Source: Anastatus disparis
Lineage: Eukaryota; Arthropoda; Insecta; Hymenoptera; Eupelmidae
Reading direction: 5' to 3'
Length of the DNA stretch: 64,000 nucleotides
Assembly (NCBI GenBank): GCA_017163975.1
Contig: JAFFSR010000314.1
Span: 4,500,001 to 4,564,000 of the forward strand
In this document: one piece after another, positions 19,848 through 32,164 of the stretch
Layout of the letters: every line of letters starts with the position of its first letter
How positions within the stretch are numbered: position 1 is the stretch's first letter
The notes under the pieces: model-generated
Told to the model about the DNA's origin: nothing
The model's input: the letters and a program-made list of their open reading frames with translations, nothing else
Databases searched by the model: none
Position numbers and translations under genes: made by a program

Positions 19848-20816
19848 CCCTGGTAGAATCTGATTTCATTTCCAAGCTATTTCTTAGTCATTTAAACTGC
19901 GCATATGCTAGAAACAAGCTTGTTTTAATTCCCAGTTCTTAGCTATCGATGTAACGCTTTTTTCCCACTTTACCGGCATTTACTGGATTGCAAATTCTTA
20001 GATAGTTAAAAGGTATTAAATTTTAATAATTCACCATTAAACTTGGCTAGAAATAAAATAAGTTTGAGACAATATTAAAATAACCTGCGAAATAATATTA
20101 ATCTCTTGTACTCTATTATAACCTGTAAATATGGTTAAGAGACAAGTAACAACAAAAAAGACGCAAAGAGACATGCATATACGATATTTTTGAAACAAGC
20201 ACAATAAATACCGGATTGTGTTTAGACGTGCAGAAAGTCTTTCGGTATATCACATGCTTGCCGTACGAAGAAAGCAGTACACATTATGTATAATTTCCGT
20301 GTTTATGAAGCAAAGGCATCACTTTTCATAGTGCGGTGCGTATCACATTTGCTGAGAAAAAACTATCTTCGTATGTTTGAAGCAGTTGTAAAGTGAATAT
20401 TTAATGAAATAGTTTTAGAAACAATGTTTGCATGTCATCTTTAGATATTTCAACGATACTTATGAACTTATTTAGCACTCGTTTTATTTAATTCTAATAC
20501 TACGTAATACTTAATTATTACTTTTTAAAATTTGTTTAAATAAAAAAAAAACATTTATAAAACTTATTTTTAATATGTCAAAGTGCAAATTTTCGACTCA
20601 AATAAACAAATTATCACTTTTTATAGGTTAGAAACATACGTTAATCACGATATTTTCACATCCCGACAGAGTAATCGTCACAATATTTTTTTGACATAAG
20701 AATTGGTTAATTTTTTGATAGTTTTCAGATATTTAAAATATAAACATTTTTTGCCCATTTTTAATTCCTATTTCCTAGTTTCGAGTCCATTTAAAATGTT
20801 TCAAATTCTACCAGGG
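19848..20816. mobile_element. TIR element with CCCTGGTAGAAT ends
   Basis: Begins CCCTGGTAGAATCTGA and ends with the complement of CCCTGGTAGAATTTGA, flanked on both sides by TA. The terminal CCCTGGTAG is shared with the foldback element at 445-2707. The 969-bp interior has no coding capacity, so it is non-autonomous. It sits inside short direct repeats of a GACGCTATTTTGCGTATA type. Confidence 0.7.
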
Positions 20817-21089
20817 TATTCGCTTTAAATATTGCACTTCGCGTATAAATAATTCATTTAATGGACGCTATTTTGCGTATAATATTTATTGTGCCCTTGG
20901 AATTATAATATTTTATTTGACGCACTTTTGCGTTTTCTTAATTCACTTTTAAACACTGTATTTATAATTGGTCGTTCATGTATATTTTTATGCACTTCGT
21001 ATATATACATATATAGAGAATTTTCTCTAATGATCCCTCAATATATTCAATACGATTCCTCAATTAAAATGTTTGTACCGGAACCAAAA

Positions 21090-21865
21090 TGTTAAGTCCT
21101 GGCTTTCACCAGGACTAAATAAAAGTGTATGATTTTATTATGTTGAATATTTTTGTAAGATTTTAAATATGAATTTGAATTAATTTGGAATAATTGAATT
21201 GATTATTAAATTATAATTATGAAAGATAAATATATGTATTATCTAGTGATGAATTGAACTCCACCAATATGTAATTGAGTAAACCGTTCTCACAATTGAA
21301 TTATATTGAAGAATATTTATTTAGAGTACTTGAATAGAGAATATATAAATTGAATATTCTTACCTTGATTGATTCAAGTAGATGAAGGCTGGATACAGAC
21401 AGACAAAGAATAGATACAGGCAGGATTTGAAATAAGACTCGAGTCGAATATAAGAAACTTTTAAGATATTTATTGACACTTGTAAAAATAATTAATATTG
21501 AATACAATAACTTTATTTGATTTCGAATTTGAATTTAAATTTGAATTACAGGATTTACGACTTGGTACCAACGATCATCTTGGGGTAGTGCTGACTGTCG
21601 TTAATTTCAGTCGGCTTTTATAAGATTTATCTTGACATAATTTCATTAAGTAATAAGTGGATCTTGCTTGATTTATGATTTAATAATTTCGAAGTCAACG
21701 AATTTCGTTGCTTAATATCAACTTAAAGTTTCTTTACTGCTTAGGTTAACACATTCTTTTATTGTTCGATGACTGTTTAATTAGTTCATCAATATCATGT
21801 TAAGAAAAAGATATTTAGAAATTATAAATTAAAAAGTAATATAAAAGATACGTTGTGACGTAACA
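21090..21865 (-). mobile_element. Candidate LTR (minus orientation) with adjacent primer-binding-like site
   Basis: Plus-strand ends are TGTTAAGTCCTGG and GTGACGTAACA (TGTTA...TAACA). A short hairpin AGTCCTGG/CCAGGACT lies at one end. On the minus strand the sequence just beyond the LTR reads TTTTGGTTCCGGTACAAAC, which begins with the TGG expected of a tRNA primer site. No target duplication and no coding region were found, so this is a tentative call. Confidence 0.4.
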
Positions 21866-21889
21866 GTTAGAAGAAAATCCGAGACCCAA

Positions 21890-22115
21890 ATGAAATGCAC
21901 TCTTCTTGTAAGATAACGAAATTGAAATTTAAGAAAAAAAAGAATACTGATAAATTTGAAAAAATGCGTGCCAATAAGGATTTACGTAAGAAAATATTTT
22001 CCATAATCCTATAAATACACAAGATTTATATGAAAAATATAATGATAAGTTTTGTCATCCTAAATACGAAAAAAATGTAGGGGAAATATTGACATTGAAT
22101 GTTATTTAAAATAAT
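21890..22115 (+). pseudogene. Deletion-fused fragment of the second Helitron family
   Basis: 21940-21995 matches Helitron copy 2 around 42185-42240 (ACTGATAAATTTGA(A)AAAAT-type sequence, TTTACGTAAGAAA), and 22010-22115 matches 44990-45110 (CATCCTAAATACGAAAAAAA, AATGTAGG). About 2.8 kb of Rep-coding sequence between the two is missing. It therefore derives from an internally deleted copy. Confidence 0.65.
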
Positions 22116-22801
22116 TTACATGTTGTATAGTTTGGCTTTTCTGATCGGCTGCAGTCCCATCAGACTTTTGTGAGGATGATCTACGGCGGTGGATAAAAGC
22201 CAAAGTTCGAACTTATAAACCAATTTAATTAAATAAAGAAAAAGGTAAATTGAAAGAAAACTCAATGGCTTAACTGCTTAAATATAAACTTTAATTTAGA
22301 TTAAAACCAACATAGTTTTTATAAAGTCGACGTTTAACTCTATTTTTTATATAAATTTAGAGCCTTTTCAAGACATACATCTGAAATAAAAAACAATTTG
22401 TTTACAATAATGAAGAGGTATCACAAAGCATCACATAATTCGTATTTTTTTAAAAATTACTCACAATAAATAATTATAGTTGCAATATAAAACATATTAT
22501 ATCAATATAAGTTGATTAACATTATCCTTACAAATATTCTCACTAACAAATTTGGCTAATTATAAGTTTTCTTTTATTAATCATGTTATTGTATGAATAA
22601 CAAACGTCAATAGCCTATGTATTCCTTTAAGGAAACAAAATGTCGTTGTATGTACACAATAGTAAGGAAAAAAGGCGGCAAGAAGTTTAAAGGTATATTC
22701 AAAATAGTAGTGTTATAACTGAGGCCAGAAGCGTAAGGCTCATGGGACCGAATTTTCGTTTTAGGTTACTTTGTTCTTGGAAAATGAGATGATGATGAAT
22801 T

Positions 22802-23925
22802 TTATAATAATTTTTTTACATAAGATTTACAAATTTTATTTAAACCGTCAGTGTCTTGCATTTTGTTACAATTATTTGTTTTTAAAATATACAGCATTTC
22901 AGTACAAATTCTTTTGTAGTAATTTTTTTCCATGTTAATAATATTTGAATGCTTTATTTTAAAATCAAACTCATGTCCTGTCTTATTACAATGTTCAAAA
23001 ATTGTTGATCTATCTCGTTTGTGACTCACATCAGCTTGATGCTCCTTTAATCTAATACAAAGTCTGCTTTTCGTTTGGCCTATATAATTAATATCACAAT
23101 CCTTCCATTTTATACAATAAATAGCATTAGTCTGAAATTCAATTTTAACTCTATCCTTGCCAAGAAAGTTATTACAATAAAGTTTATTTAGGCTATTGAA
23201 AATAATACCTATATTATGTTTTTTTCCAATTGATCTAAAATTTTTTTCCAAATTAATATGATATGGTAAAACAATAAAATTATTAAAACTGTTGTTGATA
23301 TGTAGAGAGATAGTGTTTGTGGATCTGTAATTTATAGATTATTATCTTTTTTTATGTGATAGTTAATAAATTTAATGGGGTAATTATCTTCTAAAAGAAC
23401 GTTACGCACATAATTTAAATTGCTGTTATGAAATTCAGGAGAAGACCATTTAATACTTTTGTCAACTAAGCCATACACTGTGCCTATTTTTTCAGAAAAA
23501 GGACAATGAGAATAATAATTTAGATAATTATTATTGGAGTGGGTAGGTTTGCGAAACCAATTAAAGGTAATGTGGTTCTGTTTAAAAAACAAAGTTGTAT
23601 CAAGAAAATTGATGGAATTATTAATTGGTAATTTAAAGGTGAATTGTAAGTTTATATCATAACCATTAAAAATTTTGATAATATCATGAATTCTGTTCTT
23701 TCTCACACACAACAAGCAATCATCTACATATCTAAAGTAAAACCTTATGTCATCACCACAAAAATTTAAACAATGATGCTCAAGGTCCTGCATGACTAGA
23801 TCAGAAATGATAGGGCTAATAGGACTACCCATCGCGGATCGAAAAACTTGACGATAAAATTTATTATTGAAAGTAAAGTGGTTATTATACTTTAATATAA
23901 AGGTCCCATGAACCTCATGTCCCAT
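22802..23925 (-). pseudogene. Penelope-like reverse transcriptase with GIY-YIG endonuclease, 5'-truncated
   Basis: 23925-23332 encodes the RT palm and thumb part: AMGSPISPIISDLVMQDLEH and FRYVDDCLLCVR (catalytic YVDD), then INFLDTT and the conserved FRKPTHSN. The RT fingers and the true start are missing; coding begins at the inner edge of the inverted repeat. One frameshift near 23338 separates it from 23330-22802, which holds the nuclease: AIYCIKWKDC, NYIGQTKSRLCIRLKEH (YIG and the following Arg), and HKRDRSTIFEH. The nuclease nicks the target and the RT copies RNA there. A shorter relative, only the C-terminal tail, is at 4396-4674. Confidence 0.85.
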
Positions 23926-24327
23926 GAGCCTTACGCTTCTGGCCTCAGTTATAACACTACTATTTTGAATATACCTTTAAACTTCTTGCCGCCTTTTTTC
24001 CTTACTATTGTGTACATACAACGACATTTTGTTTCCTTAAAGGAATACGTAGGCTATTGACGTTTGTTATTTATACAATAACATGAATAATAAAAGAAAA
24101 CTTATAATTAGCCAAATTTGTTAGTGAGAATATTTGTAAGGATAATGTTAATCAACTTATATTGATATAATATGTTTTATATTGCAACTATAATTATTTA
24201 TTGTGAGTAATTTTAAAAAAAATACAGATTATGTGATGCTTTGTGATACCTCTTCATTATTGTAAACAAATTGTTTTTTATTTCAGATATAGGTCTTGAA
24301 AAGGTTCTAAATTTATATAAATAAAAA

Positions 24328-24979
<652 letters not shown>

Positions 24980-25079
24980 TAGAGCGAAACGTCGACTTTA
25001 TAAAAACTTTGTTGGTTTTAATTTAAATTAACGTTTATATTTGAGCAGTTGAGCCATTGAGTTTCCTTTCAATTTACCT

Positions 25080-25764
25080 TACTACTTTAACTACCGGTGG
25101 ACTCCTTAACATTAAAGAAAGAAAAAGAAAGTAATGATAACAAAAGCAAGTGATATTAATAAAAGAGTGCTCAAAAATAATAATTCACTTTGATTAAAAA
25201 AAGAAAGAATTTACTGTTGCATTAAAATTAATAATGAAATGTAAGTCTTTGACGAAAATAAATAAACTTAATAACTAAAGGTTTGAACAACGGGTCAGAT
25301 TTACAGGAAAGGTTTGGCGGAACTAGGTAAATAAGCGCATTGACGACTGATTTAAATTAAATTCATTTTTTTTAAATTTATTAAAGAATAAATGTAAGAA
25401 TTTTTACAATACCGATGAATAAAAGTAAAAATGAAAACATAAAAAAAAATAATTTAATTTACTTTTGATGGAACTATAAATATCTTTTCAACTGGCGTTA
25501 ACATAAATAAAAATAAACTCTTCCACTAGTAGATAGCTTGTTCTAATAACCGTCCATAACAGGGTTAAAGGAAGAGGAAAACAAAAAATTAATAATTATG
25601 ACGCAATTATAAATAAGAATTATCTACGTAATAAAATGTAAATAATAGGATAATAGGAGAGGAAAGAAAGTGAGAAAGGAGTATAAGAGAGGAGTGAAAG
25701 ATAGTACGTGTGTTTGGAGGTTAGGTGTGAATGCTTGTTAGTATAGGAAAAGTATAAGGAGAGA
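25080..25764. other. No gene seen
   Basis: AT-rich with short A-rich runs. From about 25640 the plus strand becomes purine-rich, probably the untranslated leader of the LINE fragment that follows. Confidence 0.4.
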
Positions 25765-26258
25765 GTGAGAGGGAAAAGAATGAATGCAAAGAACAGTGGT
25801 AGTCCTAGATTTATAAAAACAGACAGTAAGGACAACAGTGTAGTAATAAAAAGAGAGAGAAGGAAGAGCAGTAAGGAAGCAGGTGTAAGGGACAAGGGAC
25901 AGACAAGGGTTTTGGAAAGTGAAAAGGAAGACACAGAAGAAAGTAATAATAAAAAGAGACTCAGGGAGAGCCCAGAAGAGGAAGCAAGAAAAAGAATTAT
26001 GAAAAGGGTAGAAAAGGATAGAACATCAGAAAGTGACAGTGAGGAAGATCTTGATTCAACTGTGAGAGTAGAGGACGAAGGAGAAATGGAGAAAGACAAG
26101 TTAGAGAAAATCATAAGCATGTTAATCAACATGGAAAAGAAGAATGAGATGTTTAGAGAAGAAATGAGAAAAGAAGTGAACGAATTTAAGGATGGGTTAA
26201 GAAGAGAGATAAAAGATGTTGAAGAAAGACTAAGCGTTAATATTAAAACTAGCAAAAA
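25765..26258 (+). pseudogene. LINE ORF1 N-terminal fragment (coiled coil)
   Basis: About 165 residues of highly charged, K/E/R-rich protein. The N-terminal half is basic and Ser-rich; the second half (EKDKLEKIISMLINMEKK, then EEMRKEVNEFKDGLRREI) has a heptad-like pattern of a coiled coil. It resembles the style of ORF1 at 52544-53323 and 48269-48740. No zinc knuckle remains. The frame is cut at about 26258, where a dispersed repeat beginning CGCTCCTAACGTCGCT joins. Upstream 25640-25764 is equally purine-rich. LINE ORF1 proteins bind element RNA. Confidence 0.5.
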
Positions 26259-26400
26259 ATACCTCGCTCCTAACGTCGCTCGGTTGAATTTTCATGTATT
26301 ATATTATTATGTATAAATTAGCCAATTTTAAAATAAAAAAGAATCAACGCAACTTACGAATTGTGATATTGTAGTTTTGTACTAAATTAAATTTTTCTAT
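26259..26400 (+). repeat. Dispersed repeat CGCTCCTAACGTCGCT, copy 1
   Basis: CGCTCCTAACGTCGCTCGGT followed by TGAATTTTC and TATTATATTATTATGTATAA. The same block starts at 29409 in the same orientation, so the two copies bracket the LINE at 26960-29195. Confidence 0.65.
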
Positions 26401-26959
26401 TTTTATAAAAAAGAATAATTAAAGTTACAATGTGCATAAAAATTGTTTAAATACAAATTATATCATGATGAATTAAGAATTTGTTCTACGAAATTGCGTT
26501 TGAATAAATGAAAAAATATAATAAGAATTTTTTCTTTTTAATCACGTGTTTCAATCACGAACCATGAAATAATCGAAAACAGTATTTGACGTTTACTAAA
26601 ACTAACAACTGCACGGAGAAAAGAAAGTATTGTCAAAAAAGGTTCTAAATCAAGTATATCTAATTCATGTATTAAGGTACTTAAAAAAAGAGTGACGATA
26701 TAATTTCAATTAGTACTATAGCTTGAATTTTAGGGACCAATGTTGTTACTATTATATTATGAAGTAAGAGCATAAGTTTGCAATGCTTACTGCCTTTTTT
26801 TTTGGTATTAAGACTGATCTTTCACCTACTCGATTCAAGGGCAATATTTCGCAGAAAATGCAATTGTTAACCTCTTTTCGTGCGGCTTTTCCTGTTACTA
26901 GAATTGAAAATTATTAAATATAGAATTATTTATATAATATATAACTCTTTAAAATTACT

Positions 26960-26966
26960 AATAATT

Positions 26967-27009
<43 letters not shown>

Positions 27010-29195
27010 TTATTTTATTTGTATAAAAGTACAAAAACGTGTAATATAATTTGTAAATACAAAAACAATATATATTGCACAAAATGCTATAAAAAAGTAT
27101 AAATGTAAATATTGCACAATTAATATCACAGTCAGTCACTAAACCTAATAATACTGAATAAGTAAGTCACAAACAAAAATAAATAAAAGTGATATCACAA
27201 AGTAATCATAAAATACACGCAATATAAATAAAAATAATCATATAAATATAAATAAAAATCAGTCTTACAATATCTATCAGTCATAGTATTAAAATTTTAA
27301 AAAAATTAAATTTAATACATAATAAAATAAAAATAACAAGCGTACGCAATAGCATGAAACGCAGTCAAAAATAAAATCAAATAAAAATTCTCACTCACCA
27401 ACCATTCAGCCAACACTCATACAATAAATACACTCGCACCTTAAACCTATATACAGGACGTTACAAAAATAAATTAAATAAATTAACATAAATATATAGT
27501 AAAAAAATATTAATCTAGGTCGAGCAAGTACCCTCTCACCGCTGCTTTGAACCTGCTGAGAGATGGAAGATGTTTAATCTCAACAGGCAGGGAGTTCCAA
27601 AAATGCGCACCTTGAACTTGGAAGGAATTCCTTCCAGTCTCAGTGCGCATAAAGGGCACCGCGAGATCCTTAGTCTCTCCCCTAGTAGCCGCCCTAGGTA
27701 CACGTCTAGTGAAGAGACTCACTAGATGCTCCGGAGTATTCATGCGCACGATTTTGTACATAAGCACAGCCAAAAAATACTGTCTCCTTGAATCAGTGCG
27801 CAGCCAACCCAACACGGTTCTATAAGGAGAGACATGATCACCCATTCTCAAACCCATTACATATCTCACACATGAATTTTGTAATCTCTGTATTCGTCTT
27901 CTCAACTCCTGAGAAGCATCGAGCAGAACTACCGAACAAAAGTCAAGATGTGGAAACAGCAGGGCGGTTGCTAGCTGTTTACGCAGAGTCTCCGTGGTGT
28001 ACCGACGGAAAAACCGCAGGGCATACAAAACTCTATTAAACTTTTTTGTAATCATATCAACGTGCGGTACCCATGAAAGTTTAGGGTCAAGCACAACACC
28101 AAGACTTGTCACGGAGTCAGAGAAAGGTATACTAATGCCTCCCTCAAGATCAATCGTACGTGACCTATCAGCATAAAAAGAATTTATAAAACGACTATTG
28201 CTAAAGACGATTGCCTTGGTTTTATTAGAATTCAAAGTGAGAGAGACACCAGCAGCCCACTCCGACACTGCTTTGGCCGCCCTCTGTAGAGTGAGAATAC
28301 CCTCTTCCACATTCTCGCGAGGTACCTGCGTGTAAATTTGCAGATCGTCTGCATAGAGTAGGTGCTCGACGCAACTAGAACCAAGAGCGTCACGTACGTC
28401 ATTAATGTAAAGGCAAAACAACAGAGGCCCCAGTACTGAACCCTGCGGAACTCCAAGGTTGGTTGTCAGCCAACTCGATTCCTCGTTTAAATGCGTGGAA
28501 ACCATTTGTTTCCTTCCTGATATATAGGAGTTAATCCACAAGAGAGCAGCCCTGGAAAGCCCCATCGATCTAAGCCTAGTAAGTAACTTGAAGGGAGAGA
28601 TCGTGTCGAATGCCTTACTGAAGTCAAAAAGTAAAAGTAACGTGACGAGTTTTTTGTCTAGACCCGATCTTATGTCATCAGTTAATTTAAGAATAGCTGT
28701 TTGTGTCGAGTTGTGCTTTTTGAAGGCAGTCTGCATTGGGTCAAATATTTTATTAGCAGTAATGTACTCTTGCAACTGGTTATGGGCGATCTTCTCAAGT
28801 ACCTTTGAAAGAAAACATAAAATAGCAATAGGTCTGAAGTCTTTAGGTGATTTGGGTGCAGAGCACTTCTTTAATGGCACAATACGTGCCTGCTTTCAAA
28901 GGCCAGGGAAAACCCCTCGCGCAAAAGAAGAATTGAACAGAGTCACAAGATGTTCACCAATAAATGGTAATGCTTTAAGTATCACACTTTGCGGAATGCC
29001 GTCCTCCCCACGAACCTGCGATGAGAAGTGAGAAACTGCAAGAATAACATCGTTAATATTAATTGATTTAAAAGCGAAACCATTTTCGCTGCATTCAGAA
29101 AGAAACTTCTTACGTTCCTCACCATCATCATGTGGCGAATCCGACACCCCAGCAACATAATTAATAGTTAAATTCGTGATATTCAAGGATTAAAA
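26960..29195 (-). mobile_element. Non-LTR retrotransposon (LINE) with TATC tail
   Basis: Minus-strand element with reverse transcriptase coding (29186-27510), about 540 bp of 3' untranslated sequence, and a (CTAT)n tail (plus-strand TAGA repeats at 26967-27008). Microsatellite tails of this kind are seen in CR1/L2-related LINEs. The 5' end is truncated before the RT. A second, shorter copy of the same family, which shares the 3' region, is at 63176-63935. Confidence 0.82.
27510..29186 (-). pseudogene. LINE reverse transcriptase
   Basis: 29186-27510 is one frame with a single internal TGA at 28896-28898 (PGL-stop-KQARIVPLKK), where tryptophan (TGG) is expected. Motifs in order: QVRGEDGIPQSV, FRPIAILCFLSKVLEK, LLLFDFSKAFDTI (first catalytic Asp), GVPQGSVLGPLLF, LLYADDLQIY (catalytic YADD), SLTLNSNKTKAI. 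The C-terminal region (from TTETLRKQLATALLFPHLDF to HFWNSLPVEIKHLPSLSRFK and YLLDLD) is typical of this LINE group in arthropods. The endonuclease domain is missing by 5' truncation. GC content is higher than the surroundings. Apart from the stop the RT looks intact, so this insertion is one of the younger ones here. Confidence 0.88.
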
Positions 29196-29273
29196 CGATA
29201 CATGTTTATCTTCCATATTCCATTTTAAAATAGTTACTTTTAAGTTTTAAATTAATGATTAGAAATTTAAAAT

Positions 29274-29322
<49 letters not shown>

Positions 29323-29404
29323 GATTTACATTATATTTATCAACTGTTGAAAATCGTTACACAACTTATTGGGCTTTACGTTAACAGGTATTAATTATAT
29401 TGAA

Positions 29405-29525
29405 GTTTTTCGCTCCTAACGTCGCTTAGTTGAATTTTCTTTTATTATATTATTATGTATAAATGACTAATTTTAAGTAAATAAGAATTAATTGATTGAA
29501 TTTTGAGTACTGAATAAAATTGAAA
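29405..29525 (+). repeat. Dispersed repeat CGCTCCTAACGTCGCT, copy 2
   Basis: CGCTCCTAACGTCGCTTAGT followed by TTATTATATTATTATGTATA; matches 26263 onward for about 100 bp, then drifts. Confidence 0.65.
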
Positions 29526-30464
29526 ATAATTTGATGAAACATAATATAAAAATATATGTACACATGTGCTTAAAGTAAAAAAGCGTATAATTTATTTCAA
29601 GTGACTATTTCTCACTCTACTGCCATTAGAAAAACAAAGATAGTACGATATTTGATGTACACTGTTTAAAATTATGAAATTTGCTTCCGATACTATTATT
29701 GAAATTTCAATTTTTACTTTAAATTTTATACAATTTTATATTAAAATTAAGATAAAATTATTAATTTTACATTAAAATTAGGATAAAATTATTAATTTTA
29801 TATTAAAATTACAGTGAAATTATTAATTTTAATGAAATGTTTGGAAGCTAAATAAATATTTTACATTAAATTTAATATTATTTTTAACAGTGAAAATAAA
29901 CTGAGAACTGGGTACTGAGTTACAACTATAATTTCCAGACCTCAATATATGACCATGAATTTGAATTATGAAATTAATTTATAAGTGAAACATGCTTAAA
30001 AGAAATTCGTGTTGATTTCTATTAAAAATATCTTCACAAATGTATTTTATATAAATGATATACAAAATTTAAATAGAAAAAATCATAAGATTAAAATAGA
30101 ACATTTTAGTTAATTTTAAATTCGAATATTTCGGAATAAAAAAATAACTATTTGCAATTACTTAACAATCCTTTTTGCATCTAATATAAAAATTTAATGA
30201 GATACAAATATTACAAAGTGTATGTATCACAAGTAAGGTTTGCATATCATAAATATTATAATTTTTAGAAAATTCTTGATATTAATAGATTATTAATTTA
30301 AAAAATTAAATATTTTTTTATTGATGACAAGTAACTTTTCAAAAATAGTTAAAATAATACTGCAAATGTCAATGAACATTTTCATCAAAATAAATTTCAA
30401 CGCTATAATTATTGAAATAAACATTTTTATTTAACTACAATCTATTGTAATAATTATTTTTTTA

Positions 30465-30507
<43 letters not shown>

Positions 30508-31971
30508 TTAAAAAAATAATAATTTTATTTGATGAACAGTTATATAAATATTATATATTTATAATTGTATAACAAAATTTATTAAATTAAAATTGTATTC
30601 AGTTATCATTCAGAGAATGAGGTATTTAAATTAGTTTTCATGAAAATATATTATTTAAAAAGTTACTTGTTAACAATTTTTTATAAATAACATACATTTA
30701 ACCTTAATTACATTTTCATTTGTACACGTGTTTATATTTAAATGAATTGTGATTTATATGAAAATTGTTAGCAATTCATTTCATTGAAGCAATAATATTT
30801 TTAATAAGAGAAACATTAATTTTTGAAAAATATCAAATTACCTCATTTGAAAAATTATAATTACATGATATAAAAATATTTTTTTTAATATCGTTTGAAC
30901 ATAAATTTTATAAAATACAATTTTAAAAAATTATTTATTAGATATTCAATTTTTTTAATAGTCAATTATAAAGATAGGACAATATATACAATATGAATAA
31001 ATGTTTCTGATTATGTCTATAATTATGCATTTATATGTATGAACTGTCTAGATAGAAGTAGAATTCCCCCTAAAAAAGTAAATATTTCAAAAGAAAATTT
31101 ACATATCATTTGCGAAACATTTATTATGAATGCGGAAAAAAATAATATTCTGTGATATCACTCTATAATTTGTATTAAATATGATACAAATCATTGAAAG
31201 TACAATTATTTCATTATGTTAAATTTGTTGTCAAAGTTTGATTATATTTTACTATAAGAAGATGAAAAAATTAACTGTCTTTCCATTCTATTGCTGAATT
31301 TCCATAAATGGAATGTATTAATTTGTAGTATGTCTCGTGATGATTATTTATTTGAATTTTTAAATTATTCCAATCATTAGTTTTCAAGATATTTAAATTT
31401 CTGATTCCAAATGGAAAAATTTTAGTAAATAATATTGGAACCCAAACTTCTCAATAAGTAATGAATAGATTTATGTAAAAATTTAACTGAATAATCTTCG
31501 TGATACATACTGTATGTTAATGCATCTATTTATTCAAAATTTTAAAATACAATGGAAATATAATCAATATTTATGGGTGGAAGTGTGCTGTCCATTTTAC
31601 ATCTCCTTAAATAATTTATATTTATAAAATTCACATAATATCATATAAAAACTATTAAAATGAGAATCATATATTCAACATAATTGTCAACTATGAATAA
31701 AAAGTTTAAAAAATTAAGTGATAACTTATAAATAGTTATATTATTTTATTGAATACATTTCAAACCTAAATAATTAACTTCATGTTAAAACTAAATTCAA
31801 TTAGCATTCAATACCACAAATTATTTAAAAAATTTACCATTATTCAAAATTATTAAAAAGTTATTTATAAAAAGTATTCCTGTATCAAAATTTCAAAATT
31901 ATACCAATTTAATTTTTTATTCTTTACATTAGAGAATTAGTTTTGATGTTGAAATTTTTTTGTGAAATGAA

Positions 31972-32014
<43 letters not shown>

Positions 32015-32164
32015 CTTATAGTAAAATATTTTATCACCTTGTATGAAAATTATTTTGTAAAAGTAGAATAATGCTGTGAATAAACAAATGATTATAAGAA
32101 AATATTGAAAACTGTAAATAACAATAAAAAAGCGTTAGGCTAGAAATAAATAATGGTTCTCACA
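29526..32164. other. AT-rich desert with minor repeats
   Basis: No coding region seen. Contains three ~33-bp tandem units (29727-29832, each with TTAAAATTA and AAAATTATTAATTTTA), an AT tract inside a small palindrome (30447-30528), the MITE copy at 31270-31605, and another AT tract (31976-32010). Confidence 0.6.
31270..31605. mobile_element. Second copy of the GGGGATGTAAAACGGACAC MITE (partial)
   Basis: Ends GTGTGCTGTCCATTTTACATCTCC at about 31605 and shares the interior of 6087-6459 (TTTCCATTCTATTGCTGAAT; TTAACTGAATAATC). The left terminus is decayed. Confidence 0.55.
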
